DNA of 34,839 nucleotides from the NCBI GenBank assembly GCA_001642005.1, contig LWCA01000278.1, forward strand, positions 1-34,839, read 5' to 3'. Under the pieces are notes generated by a model, which was not told the DNA's origin, searched no databases, and worked only from the letters and a program-made list of their open reading frames with translations. Below, in pieces: positions 25,728 to 34,839 of the stretch (positions are counted from its first letter, which is position 1; the number at the start of each line of letters is the position of its first letter). The stretch is from Intoshia linei. Lineage: Eukaryota; Orthonectida; Rhopaluridae. The translations under genes were made by a program, and so were the position numbers.

Positions 25728-28700
25728 CTAATTTGATATAAATAATATTAAAATAATTCTTACGTTGTTGACGTTGAAGTACTTGTTGTTGGAGAACTAA
25801 TATATGGTTTGACATTAATATACAGTTATTATTATAAAAGTGTTACAGAATATAACATGGGGTAGGTGAACAGTTTTGATAAATGTAAAAAAATAATTTC
25901 ATTAATAATAAAAAGACCACACCATCACCTCGTTTTCGTCGCAAAATTCAAATATATCATATATGGTTGGATATGGATTATTATAATTCAGTGGTCATTC
26001 TTATGTATTATTTATTCTCTGCGGGTTTGCTAGGACCATCATCACTGTAGTAATGATTTTTATGTATAATGAAAAGTTTTATTTCTTTAACAAGGCCTAT
26101 TTACCATCTTAGATATGATACAATGCAAACGAGGATATAATTATATTGTGCATTGGACTGCATATATTTATATTTATTTACTTACGTAGTTGATGAAGTT
26201 AAAGTTGAATTAGGTATGATAATTAATGGTAATAATTTAAAATGTACCTTGTGGATGTCGATGTTGTAGTTGGAGTAGTAGTCGAACTTGTTGATGTTGT
26301 TGAGGTTGTAGGAGTACTGTTAAATTAAAAAATCAATATTATCAAAAATTATGCATAAGAAATTACGTTGTAGAAGTTCTAAAATAAATAATCAATGATA
26401 CAAATCAAAATACATTATCAAAAATTACGTGGATGTTGTAGGGGTAGTAGTAGTAGTTGTAGGGGTGGTAGTAGTAGTTGTAGGGGTGGTAGTAGTAGTT
26501 GTTGTTGTTGGGGTTGTTGTAGTTGAAGTTGTTGGGGTTGTTGTAGTCGAAGTTGTGGGGGTAGTAGTGGTAGTTGTTGGAGTTGAGGTAGTAGTAGTGG
26601 TTGTAGTGGTTGTAGGTGTTGTTGAAGTGGTAGAAGTAGACGATGTCGGTATTGTGGTTGTTGGTGTAGTAGTAGTTGTAGTACTAATATAAATATTACA
26701 TAATTATGAGTATTGTTATGAGTAAATATTAATAAAATATTACGTTGTAGATGTAGTAGACGTACTAGAATAAAATTATTAGAATTGATTTTAAAATTTT
26801 TTCAATAATTAAAAAAATAAATAAATACAAATATGATATTTTACAAAATTATTACCTTGTCGTTGTTGGTGTAGTAGTAGTTGTGGTTGGAGTGGTGGTA
26901 GTTGTTGTAGGAGTTGTAGTAGAAGTGGATGAGGTTGTCGTCGGCGTACTAATGATTAAAATTTTGCATGAATATATTTATAATGTTAGTGAATAAATTA
27001 CATTGTTGTCGTTGAAGTTGAAGACCTATTATAAAATAGAATAATCAATAAATAATTATTAAATGGACAATGTACATCATTATTAATGTTCTTAACTTAT
27101 AAAAATGTCAATGTATGTCTGTATTTTATGAATCATTTATTTAAAAAACTTAATTAAATATTTACATACTTATTTAAAAATATTCATTTAATCGTTTGAA
27201 TAGGTGTATTTTTTTATACTGAAAAGTATCTAACTATTTAAATTTATAAAAAAATTTTAAAATTACGATGTTGTCGTTGTAGGCGTAGTGGTTGTTCTAG
27301 TTGTTGGTGTTGTGGTAGATGTTGAGGTAGTTGAAGTAGTTGTAGGCGTTGTCGAAGTAGTTGATGTTGAAGAAGTTGTTGTGGGTGTAGTAGTTGTAGG
27401 TGTTGTAGAAGTAGTTGAAGTACTAGATGTACTAGTGGTTGTCGGTGTAGTTGTGGTAGTAGTGGGAGTAGTCGTAGATGTTGATGTTGTGGGAGTTCTA
27501 ATATTAGAAATATATTAATGTTTATTAAAGGCATACGTAGTAGTCGAAGTGCTAAATGAAAAGGTTATATAAATAAAACTGAATTTAATTTCTAAATGTA
27601 CCTTGTAGTGGTAGTTGAGGGAGTTGTAGTAGACGTAGATGTTGTCGTTGGTGTTCTAAACATTCCAGTTTAATAAATATTAATAGAGAACATGTATAAA
27701 ACTTAAATACACACCCTAATTTATCAGCGTATTTACTTCTACAAACCAATAATTTTACATATACATTTACATTTACAACAAATAATAAATAACAATGATA
27801 AATATCAACCATACATTTTACCACCATACAACTTTTATTATACTAATAAAATACATCTAAGGAAATTGACTTGTAGATCTACAATACGTTCCGCATTGAA
27901 GTAATAATAACATTATTATATAATTATAGCATAAACATACGTTGTAGTTGTTGGCGTAGTAGTTGTAGTGGTAGTAGTTGTAGTTGTGGGTGTCCTGTTA
28001 AATGAAAATAATAATTAAAAATATATTTACTTAATTGTTCATCTTAACCTTTTAACAATAATCATTAATTTTTATAATTTTATAAAAATTACGTTGAACT
28101 AGTGGTTGTAGGAGTCGTAGTTGTAGTTGTGGGAGTGCTAATATAATTATATATGATAAAATTGCATTATTATTTCAATGTAATAATATACCTTGTTGAA
28201 GTACTAAAATATTTATTTATTAATAAATCAAAATACACTCAAATTACCTCGTTGTAGAGGTTGTGGGAGTTGTGGTAGTTGAAGTGGTTGGAGTCGTTGT
28301 TGTACTTGTAGACGAACTAATAATTATATTTAGAAAACAAATTAAATAAATTGACTATTGAAATTAATGCTACCTAGAAAACATATAATAGTCTTATAGA
28401 TATTTCAAATATACATTATTAGTGTAAAGCTGACAAAAAATGCATATCAATAATGTCTAAACGTTGTTGGTATCATTATTAGAATGATGATATTAACTGT
28501 TCTCATTTAAAACTTTTAATATTATCATTTAAAATTACGTTGAAATGGTAGAAGTAGGTGTTGTTGTAGTTGTTGTTGGAGTAGTGGTTGTAGTTGTTGG
28601 AGTAGTAGAAGTAGTTGAAGTACTACTAAATTAGATTTATTGTAAATAATGTTTAAAACAGTACACATTAAAAATAAACTAATATACATTTACAAAATAT

Positions 28701-31700
28701 TATACCTTGAAGTACTTGAACTTGTCGTTGAAGTGCTAAATATTAAAATAAAAAAAATGTAATTCAAATATTAAAAAGATATTACCTGGTAGTTGTTGGG
28801 GTAGTAGTTGTTGTAGTTGTAGTAGTTGGGGTAGTAGTAGTAGAAGAAGTTGTCGTAGTAGTGGGTGTACTATAATAATGTTGAATTTATGGTAGTAATA
28901 TTATATTTAATTTTCGAATTTTTTGAATAAACTTACGTGGATGTAGTCAAAGTACTAAATTATACGATTATGATATGAATAAAAATGTCATTTAAACTAA
29001 ATTACCTTGAAGTAGAAGTGGAAGATGTAGTTGTGGGAGTTGTTGTCGTTGTTGAAGTAGAAGTTGTGCTGGTTGATGTGGTTGGACTTCTAATACAATG
29101 TAAAATTGAAAAAATTAATGTTATAAAATGTCATACGTAGTTGACGTCGTACTAAAATATAGTATAAATGATTATATAAATACAAACGTGGGAGTAGATG
29201 ATGTTGAAACAGTTGTACTTGTTGTTGAAGTTGTAGTACTTGTTGGACAATCAGTTATATTGACGCATATGCCATCTAGAATGTATATAAGAGTGGACAA
29301 AGTAATTCATACGATGTAAAACCAAATCTCTCTCACAGAAGCATCCGGCATAACAAGGAATATCACTGCAATTGTTGTGATTGTGAGGATGAATTCCAAT
29401 ATGGTGTTTATGTTGATGATTTCCACCAATTCCTAGACCATTAGCATTAGAGTTCTGGTACAAATGCATATCCCAGTAATTATCGCAAGTTAACTATATA
29501 GAATTTAAGTTACATTTTAACACGTAAATCAATAAATTAACTTGAATTCCACAAGGATGATAGTGAGTGCAATGATCACACATGATCGCTATAAATTTAT
29601 AATGAATTTTTAAATTTTAATAAATTGAAAATGTGTGCATTACGGCACAAATGTTGAGTTCTCCAATACACGTGAATTCCAACCAATGAACATTGAGATG
29701 CAAAATTTGAAATGGCAGTACAAACACATTCACATGCTCCTCCGGTTCGACAACTAAATTAACATTTAACATATGTTTTATTTTGTAAAAATACGCGCAG
29801 GCTTCATTAAGACATTCTTCATAGAAGTGCATGTACGAAGTAGCGCCCAAAACATCTCGGCATTCCTATTAATGAAAATGAATTTAAAAAACAAGATTAC
29901 TTCAAATTCAGGTCCTAATTTGATAATACGACAAACTTTGATGGCCCAAAGTTTACGGTTGTTTCTCTAAAATATTTGTAAAGTCACTTTGAGCATGTTG
30001 TTTTACCTCCAAACATTTTTCTGTGACGGCATTTTGAGTTGAATATGTTTGACATGGTTGGTAATCCAACATGTACTTATCGGTATATTCCAATACTGAC
30101 AACGAAACTTCATTAAATTCAAAATCGTTCATAGACATTCCATTGTAGTCACCGCAAAGTCCAGTCGTTGTCCCCATGCTGATATTTGGCATATATACGT
30201 GAACACGAGCTCCAACTAAAAAATTTTGATGAAATAATAATAACAAAAACTTTTCATATTCGATAAAAGATTAAAATTAGATTAAAATAGTTTACTTCTA
30301 TCCCAGTGAATAACGAATTTTGAAGAATATAAAACCACCCATATATTGTTGACATCAACAAACATGTTTTTGGCGTCCAATAAATTAATTTCCGGGTTAC
30401 TGATGAAATTTTTTGCGTTATGTAATGAAATTTCAATATCATCAATCATGATTGTAATTGCAATGGAGCAAGGCCTATCGTGATAGGTGCATAATTCCCT
30501 TTGCATCACAATTTCGACATCATCGTTTTTGACCAAAACAAATTTGCAAATACTGTTCAAATAGTAATGCGCATTATCGAAGGTCGTAATAGACCAACCA
30601 TGGACATTGCATTGTTGCATTGGGTGGAAACTTGTATCTTCCATAAGCTTCCATTCAAAGTCGTAGCATTTACTAATAAATGTATTTATATAAATAAAAC
30701 GTTTAAAGCAGCGCTCAACAACCTTAACGGTTCAACCAGTTTCTTATAATTAAACTTACTATGAAAGACATCCTTTTACGATTATACTTCCTGGTCCATA
30801 TGCTTTTCCACTGTAGTAACATGGGCATTTATTTTTTTCGACACATTTCCCCTAAAATTGTTTTATTAATTAAAATGCATTATAAACTTGATCGTTGTAA
30901 TATAATCCTTCAGGACAACCACACGCATTTTTTTCATGAACAAATGAAGGGCATTCCAATTCACTGTTAATATCTCTGCATAGTTTACCACAAAGTGGAC
31001 TCTTTTTTAAAAGTTGAGTATTTTTGCTGCATCGATCACAATTTTCACAATCCCATTTTCCATTTTGACACAAACTACAATATTGGATGTCATATACATA
31101 TATAATGTCATATAAAAAACATGTCATATAAAAAAAAAGATAAATTTTGAAAATCAATGAAATTACCATTTTTTACAAGATGGGGTTGCAATTGAAGCTC
31201 CAGAATTGTGATAGACAATGGAACCATCAATGTTAACAGGGTAATAACAACTACACTCTTTGATGTGTTTACATCTTGACAGATGATCTTTTAGGTAATT
31301 GTTACCACATCTACACCCTTGTACGCTTATATAATTGTCCGAAACAACGTCAAATTGTTGACCCAAGCAAGTAAATATTTGTCCTTCTGAATAATCAAAA
31401 TAGATTTCATTTTCTTTACATTCATACTCGGGAAGAGCTAAAAATTCATACTTATTTAATGTGAAATAGCTAAAATATACATGTATGTCTGTAAATTTGT
31501 CTGTTTGCCCATAATCATTTAATTATCAAAGAAAGAGGTCTAGAATTTTAAAAATACAAAATCTAGGAGGGCTTTTAAAATTATAAATTTAATTTATAAA
31601 TCTATCATAAACTTCAACATGAAAAACGCATTTTACTATTTAGATATTTAGATATTAAAATTTTTTATTTTTTAGGCTCATATTCCAAATCAAAAATGGA

Positions 31701-34700
31701 CACCTTCACCGTTGATTTTAAAATTAACACGAAAGACATAACAGACAAGCTATTATTTATCTAATTACTAGAGCAAGATTCCTCATTTGGCAATATTTTC
31801 TTGTAAATCCATTCACTCAAGTCTAAATGTTTAATACCATTCAAAATCGCTTCATGGATAAAATCAGCCATTAAAGCGCACAAAATTCTAGCATGTTGCT
31901 TGTAATCATTTTCCACAATTTTGTCAACACACCTGGCAATTGTTTCATCGACTTCATCTATTTCAATAACTTTTTGACAATTTGTAAAGACGGGGTGTTT
32001 GAAAACCTTGCAAACACTTCTAGCATAAGCTAAAGTGGATTTGGAAGGTAATTTTTTGGATCCCAAAGTATGGATGCTTTCTTTCACAGTGTTCAGATTG
32101 CATTGAGATCTGTACATTAAAACATATGATTCCTCATCACCTCCATCGAGTGAGTTATCCAATCTAATGTCATCAGTTACTTTCTCATTGTTATTTCCTA
32201 AACTTTAATTAATATTTAAATTTTTCCACAAAACCGCATAATCCTTTGACCTAAAATTATTATAAAATAAATTTAAAGCAAAACAACCTTTTTGTGTAAA
32301 ACTTCAGAAGCTTTAATGTATATACGTTGGAATTTAGTGTCATATGCGACAACAATTGTTTTATAGGAAACAGTTGTTATTTGATTGGTGGGTTGCTAAA
32401 AATAATAACTACATTTGAATAAACCAAACCTTGATGACGAATGATTTGTATTCATAAGGAATAGCCGATACATCTTCAACAGATAAAGATATTTCACCAA
32501 TTCTTACGTGACCCGACGAGGTAACAGTTACTGTTGTCTCATGATCCGTTATAATGATTTCATCAATAACATTTCCATGGTCAAATCTAGCGGAAATTTC
32601 AAAATCATTGTGCTAAATTAAATGGAAATATTTAAAATGACATTTCTAACATTGTAAATTTAAATAAAACCTTGACAAGCACGTATTTACAGGCTTTAGT
32701 TTCAATTTTGTATCTGTAATTATCAAAAGTTTTAATGCTTGGAGCACTAAATCCCATTATTCGACAATAAGACTCACAACCTTCGCCTTCTTTTGTTTTA
32801 TCACATTCCCATTCGCCACGTTCTTTACATGTACTAAAATGATACTTTACAATTTCCAATCAAATTTAGTACCATTGCACACATTTTATTTTTACTGAAA
32901 CTCCAACACTGTATGAATTTCCGTTGTAAATACAAGGACAACTTGAAACAGGTATGCAATTTTTTTTGTGATCAACATGGTCTAATAGAGGATGTAATTA
33001 GAATTAATTAAATTAATTTTTTTACTTGGATTAATGCAATGACATCCAGCGTAATTGAATTTGGCTGGTTTTTCTTTGAAATCCATGCAAGTTTTAGGGT
33101 ATCCGTTTCGATATGACATGTCAGCTCTAGGACATTTTGGAACTATAAATATACATTTACATTAAATAATAAATAAATAATGTTAAAGTTACTTGACTCG
33201 CAAACGGCATCCCATTGCAAATCGTTATCAGGGTTTTCTAAAGCCATAAGAGAGAAAATGGGGCATTTTGAATCATTTTCTTGGCATAACAATTTACTGC
33301 ACATTTTTTGCAAGATTCGAACATTATTTTTCTATTTATTGTTTAAATTATTCAATTAAAATAAATACATGAAATATTCATAAATATTATAAAAATTTAG
33401 AAAAATCTAAAATTACATAAAACGGATTGTCTTGGAACGCAATCATGTAGTTGCATCTGTTGGTGGCAGAATCTTGGGATTCTTGAGGACATTGATGTTG
33501 AACAATTTTACAATTTTCAATTATGCACTATATTAAAGTTACAAGTATTAAATTAGTAAATACATTATCTCCATAAACGAAAAGATTGGATAATCGTGGA
33601 ATGCAAATTTCATCATCATTATGTTCCTTTGAAACATATGCTAAATGTACAATTAAATTATTATAAAATTAAAAGGCAAACCTTTAATATCTTCTTCTGT
33701 TACTGCACAAAAACCACCAAAATCAGCTGGCTTCAATCGTTCAGTGTATATTCTCCAAAATCTCATGAGTTTATCAATAGAAATTTTGATTGAAAAAATT
33801 TCCAATTCAACCAATAATTTTGCTCGACGTGAAATCATGGCTCCTTTATAATGTAACGTTGATTTTAATAATTACAACCATTTACCTAGTACAAAGTCTG
33901 TCTCACTTTCATATGAATATTCTTCATCATTTAAATACAAAACTCCTCTGTCGAATTCAAAAATTACATTTTCGCCGTTAAAGTTGTATGATATTATTAT
34001 GTTGTTAAACTAAATTGATATATAATATATGCTATAATAGATAAACGAAAGAGATGAACATTAATTAATAAATTATGTATAATAAAATTTATTTTTATTC
34101 AAAAAGTTTTTCACACATTTTTCTGCCTTTTTCAATAATAAAATAAATTTTTACCAAAATACGCAATATAAACCATCGGCGAAAAGTAGATACATAAAGT
34201 GATTTGAAAAAATTAAATTTAATTTACCATTTCAATGCTACTTGTTTCATCTTTGCAGTTGAATTTAACATCTATTATTAAGGTGCCTTCCAGAAAATCG
34301 AAAATTCGATATTTACAAGATTTTGGATGCCAATAAAACACTCTTCCATTTAATAATTTCATTGAAGACCATTTTGCATTTCCAACAGAGAAGCACGAAA
34401 ATTCTTCGTTATCTCCTTCATTCTGTACACATTCTAAAATTTATTTATTATTAATTGCATTTGTTTATGCTTATTAAATTACTTTCCATATGTCCGTCAT
34501 AATCGTATATTTTTCCAACGTTTTTATTCAAATCTAAATCAGCGCTATCTTTATATTTACGTGTTATTTTTATTTCATCCTTTTGTATAGATTTTTGCCT
34601 TTCGTCGTCTTCCTCACGTCGTCTTGCATCATTTATTGCTTCATCTTCGTTATTAATTTTATTTGTGGGTCTGTTGCCATTGTCATGGTTATCATTCTCA

Positions 34701-34839
34701 TCCCACCTATCGTTATCTTTTTCTCCTACATTTTCATTGGTATTATTATCGTTATCTCTATTGTTCCTTTCTTTTGTAGGTCGTTTTCCATTGTCGTGAC
34801 CATCATTTTCATCCCACCTATCATTATCTTTTTCTCTTA
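25296..34839 (-). CDS. Secreted mucin-like protein: three VWD assemblies, Thr/Ser/Pro domain, cysteine-rich C-terminus (5'-partial)
   Basis: This is a 48-exon model that enters from the right edge and stops at TAA (25296-25298). All exons join in phase; the window holds 1880 residues. The order acidic repeat, VWD, VWD-C8-TIL, TIL, VWD-C8-TIL, PTS, cystine-rich end is that of gel-forming mucins and von Willebrand factor (D1-D2-D'-D3-PTS-CK). Hemocytin and other VWD proteins are relatives. Such proteins are secreted, O-glycosylated on the Thr/Ser part and cross-linked through Cys to make mucus or clots. Signal peptide and N-terminus lie beyond the window. Introns are mostly 35-60 bp. The first Cys of the CGLC multimerisation motif is absent from both readable D domains (VKGLCG, TTTGLCG). 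No neighbour is functionally related. The family is clear; the exact orthologue is not. Confidence 0.9.
25764..29151 (-). repeat. Mucin Thr/Ser/Pro domain encoded by 20 symmetric exons
   Basis: Exons, left to right: 25764-25796, 26248-26316, 26367-26378, 26429-26683, 26744-26764, 26856-26948, 27002-27025, 27267-27497, 27537-27551, 27602-27655, 27941-27994, 28093-28137, 28192-28203, 28248-28316, 28539-28622, 28706-28735, 28786-28869, 28937-28954, 29006-29089, 29137-29151. Lengths are 33, 69, 12, 255, 21, 93, 24, 231, 15, 54, 54, 45, 12, 69, 84, 30, 84, 18, 84 and 15 nt: all multiples of three and all in phase 2, totalling 434 residues, almost only Thr, Ser and Pro. Each is bounded by an AG acceptor and a GT donor. 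Such domains are heavily O-glycosylated. Confidence 0.88.
29188..29753 (-). other. Mucin D3 C8/TIL exons with a His-rich insertion
   Basis: Exons 29644-29753, 29542-29588, 29313-29493 and 29188-29275. The first has the C8 hallmark CRTGGACECVCTAISNFA and VYWRTQHLCP. A TIL-like unit follows (MCDHCTHYHPCG, LTCDNYWD, CYAGCFCERDLVLH, GICVNITDC) and runs directly into the Thr/Ser/Pro domain. Within it, between LTCDNYWD and the CSDIPC cysteines, lies NHQHKHHIGIHPHNHNN, nine His in 17 residues. The intron at 29276-29312 is only 37 bp; without it the frame would stop at once. Confidence 0.8.
29795..30672 (-). other. Mucin third VWD (D3-like) domain and start of C8
   Basis: Exons 30296-30672, 30007-30215, 29901-29966 and 29795-29865. 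The domain opens with CNVHGWSITTFDNAHYYL and ICKFVLVKNDD, the VWD start, and closes with TTTGLCGDYNGMSMNDFEF, the calcium-loop-like end. ECRDVLGATSYMHFYEEC begins the C8 module. All joins keep phase. Confidence 0.88.
30760..32197 (-). other. Mucin D2 C8 module, TIL domains and D' region
   Basis: Exons 31769-32197, 31167-31437, 30888-31074 and 30760-30851. The first, following GLCG, has ARSVCKVFKHPVFTNCQKVI, a C8 module, then a hydrophobic stretch with fewer cysteines than usual. The second is a TIL unit (CKHIKECSCYYP). The third carries CLCQNGKWDCENC and a second TIL (ACGCPEGLYYNDQ); with the fourth (GKCVEKNKCPCYYSG) it corresponds to D' of VWF and mucins. Confidence 0.82.
32235..32833 (-). 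other. Mucin second VWD (D2-like) domain with a 16-nt exon
   Basis: Exons 32671-32833, 32430-32612, 32288-32395 and 32235-32250. The first ends a VWC/TIL-type linker and opens the VWD (IKTFDNYRYKIETKACKYVL). The last is only 16 nt and encodes VKGLC plus one base; it is supported because it restores phase and supplies the conserved GLCGNNN motif when joined to 32197. Confidence 0.85.
32873..34433 (-). other. Mucin first VWD (D1-like, diverged) domain, C8 and TIL
   Basis: Exons 34228-34433, 33886-34009, 33682-33843, 33564-33640, 33417-33527, 33193-33331, 33026-33142 and 32873-32981. SCKYRIFDFLEGTLIIDVKF fits a VWD core; its end is GGFCAV instead of GLCG. A Cys-poor C8-like part follows (CIIENCKIVQHQCP, KMCSKLLCQEND), then a TIL (KCPRADMSYRNGYPKTC, YAGCHCINP) and VSSCPCIYNGNSYSVG. 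It is the most diverged of the three assemblies. Confidence 0.75.
34483..34839 (-). other. Mucin N-terminal acidic repeat exon (runs off the window)
   Basis: An open frame from the window edge down to the donor at 34481-34482 encodes a very hydrophilic Asp/Asn/Glu/Lys/Arg stretch. A 111-bp (37-residue) unit is tandemly repeated: EKDNDRWDENDxHDNGxRPT occurs twice, from about 34665 to 34839, and more copies may lie outside. The tail (about 34490-34640) is charged, with RRREEDDER. Confidence 0.8.

Noticed and set aside
26429-26692. Plus-strand Val/Gly-rich open frames at 26429-26692 and 27288-27518
   Set aside because: They are the antisense of Thr/Ser/Pro-coding mucin exons (ACN read backwards gives NGT, Val). 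Splice sites, phase and flanking VWD domains all support the minus strand.
27244-27534. Minus-strand Leu/Gln/His-rich frame at 27244-27534
   Set aside because: It is a shifted frame of the 231-nt mucin exon 27267-27497 and reads through its splice sites; the phase-2 frame gives Thr/Ser/Pro and joins its neighbours.
29617-29850. Minus-strand frame 29617-29850 read straight through
   Set aside because: It crosses an intron (29754-29794); splicing there restores the conserved ACACRTGGACECVC sequence of the C8 module.

Overview
This is eukaryotic, metazoan DNA. It is very AT-rich, its genes are split by spliceosomal introns (many only 35-60 bp), and it carries animal genes on both strands. Exons were built by hand from GT/AG junctions, reading frame and family resemblance, and every complete gene model below keeps phase. 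The species cannot be named. Tiny introns, a diverged Pbx and high AT suggest a fast-evolving bilaterian with compact introns, but that is inference.

Layout. (1) 1-4060: AT-rich non-coding DNA with two opposed clusters of a TGTCA/TGACA word, a dispersed repeat (family A) and a dead hAT transposon of 754 bp inserted in it. (2) 4061-10645, plus strand: a seven-exon Pbx/extradenticle TALE homeobox gene; its two large introns hold a MITE-like element and a second dispersed repeat (family B). (3) 10889-11848, minus: intronless ADAT3, the non-catalytic partner of the tRNA A34 deaminase. (4) 12477-13142: a long foldback with a small hAT element, perfect 8-bp target duplication, inserted at its end. 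(5) 13504-14913, minus: intronless RIOK1. (6) About 15.9-19.7 kb: a transposon graveyard with hAT transposase C-termini, a Ty3/gypsy-like pol remnant and unidentified decayed frames. (7) 20264-21514, minus: an MBD2/3-like gene, recognisable but incomplete in my model. (8) 21694-22223: a piggyBac-type MITE with TTAA duplication. (9) 22922-23908, plus: XPA, the nucleotide-excision-repair scaffold. (10) 25296 to beyond 34839, minus: a large secreted mucin-like gene with three VWD-type assemblies, a Thr/Ser/Pro domain spread over 20 phase-2 exons whose lengths are all multiples of three, and a cysteine-rich C-terminus.

The genes are not an operon or pathway. Pbx, MBD2/3 and XPA are nuclear, ADAT3 and RIOK1 serve tRNA and ribosome maturation, and the mucin is extracellular. 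The most distinctive thing here is the micro-exon architecture of the mucin Thr/Ser/Pro domain.
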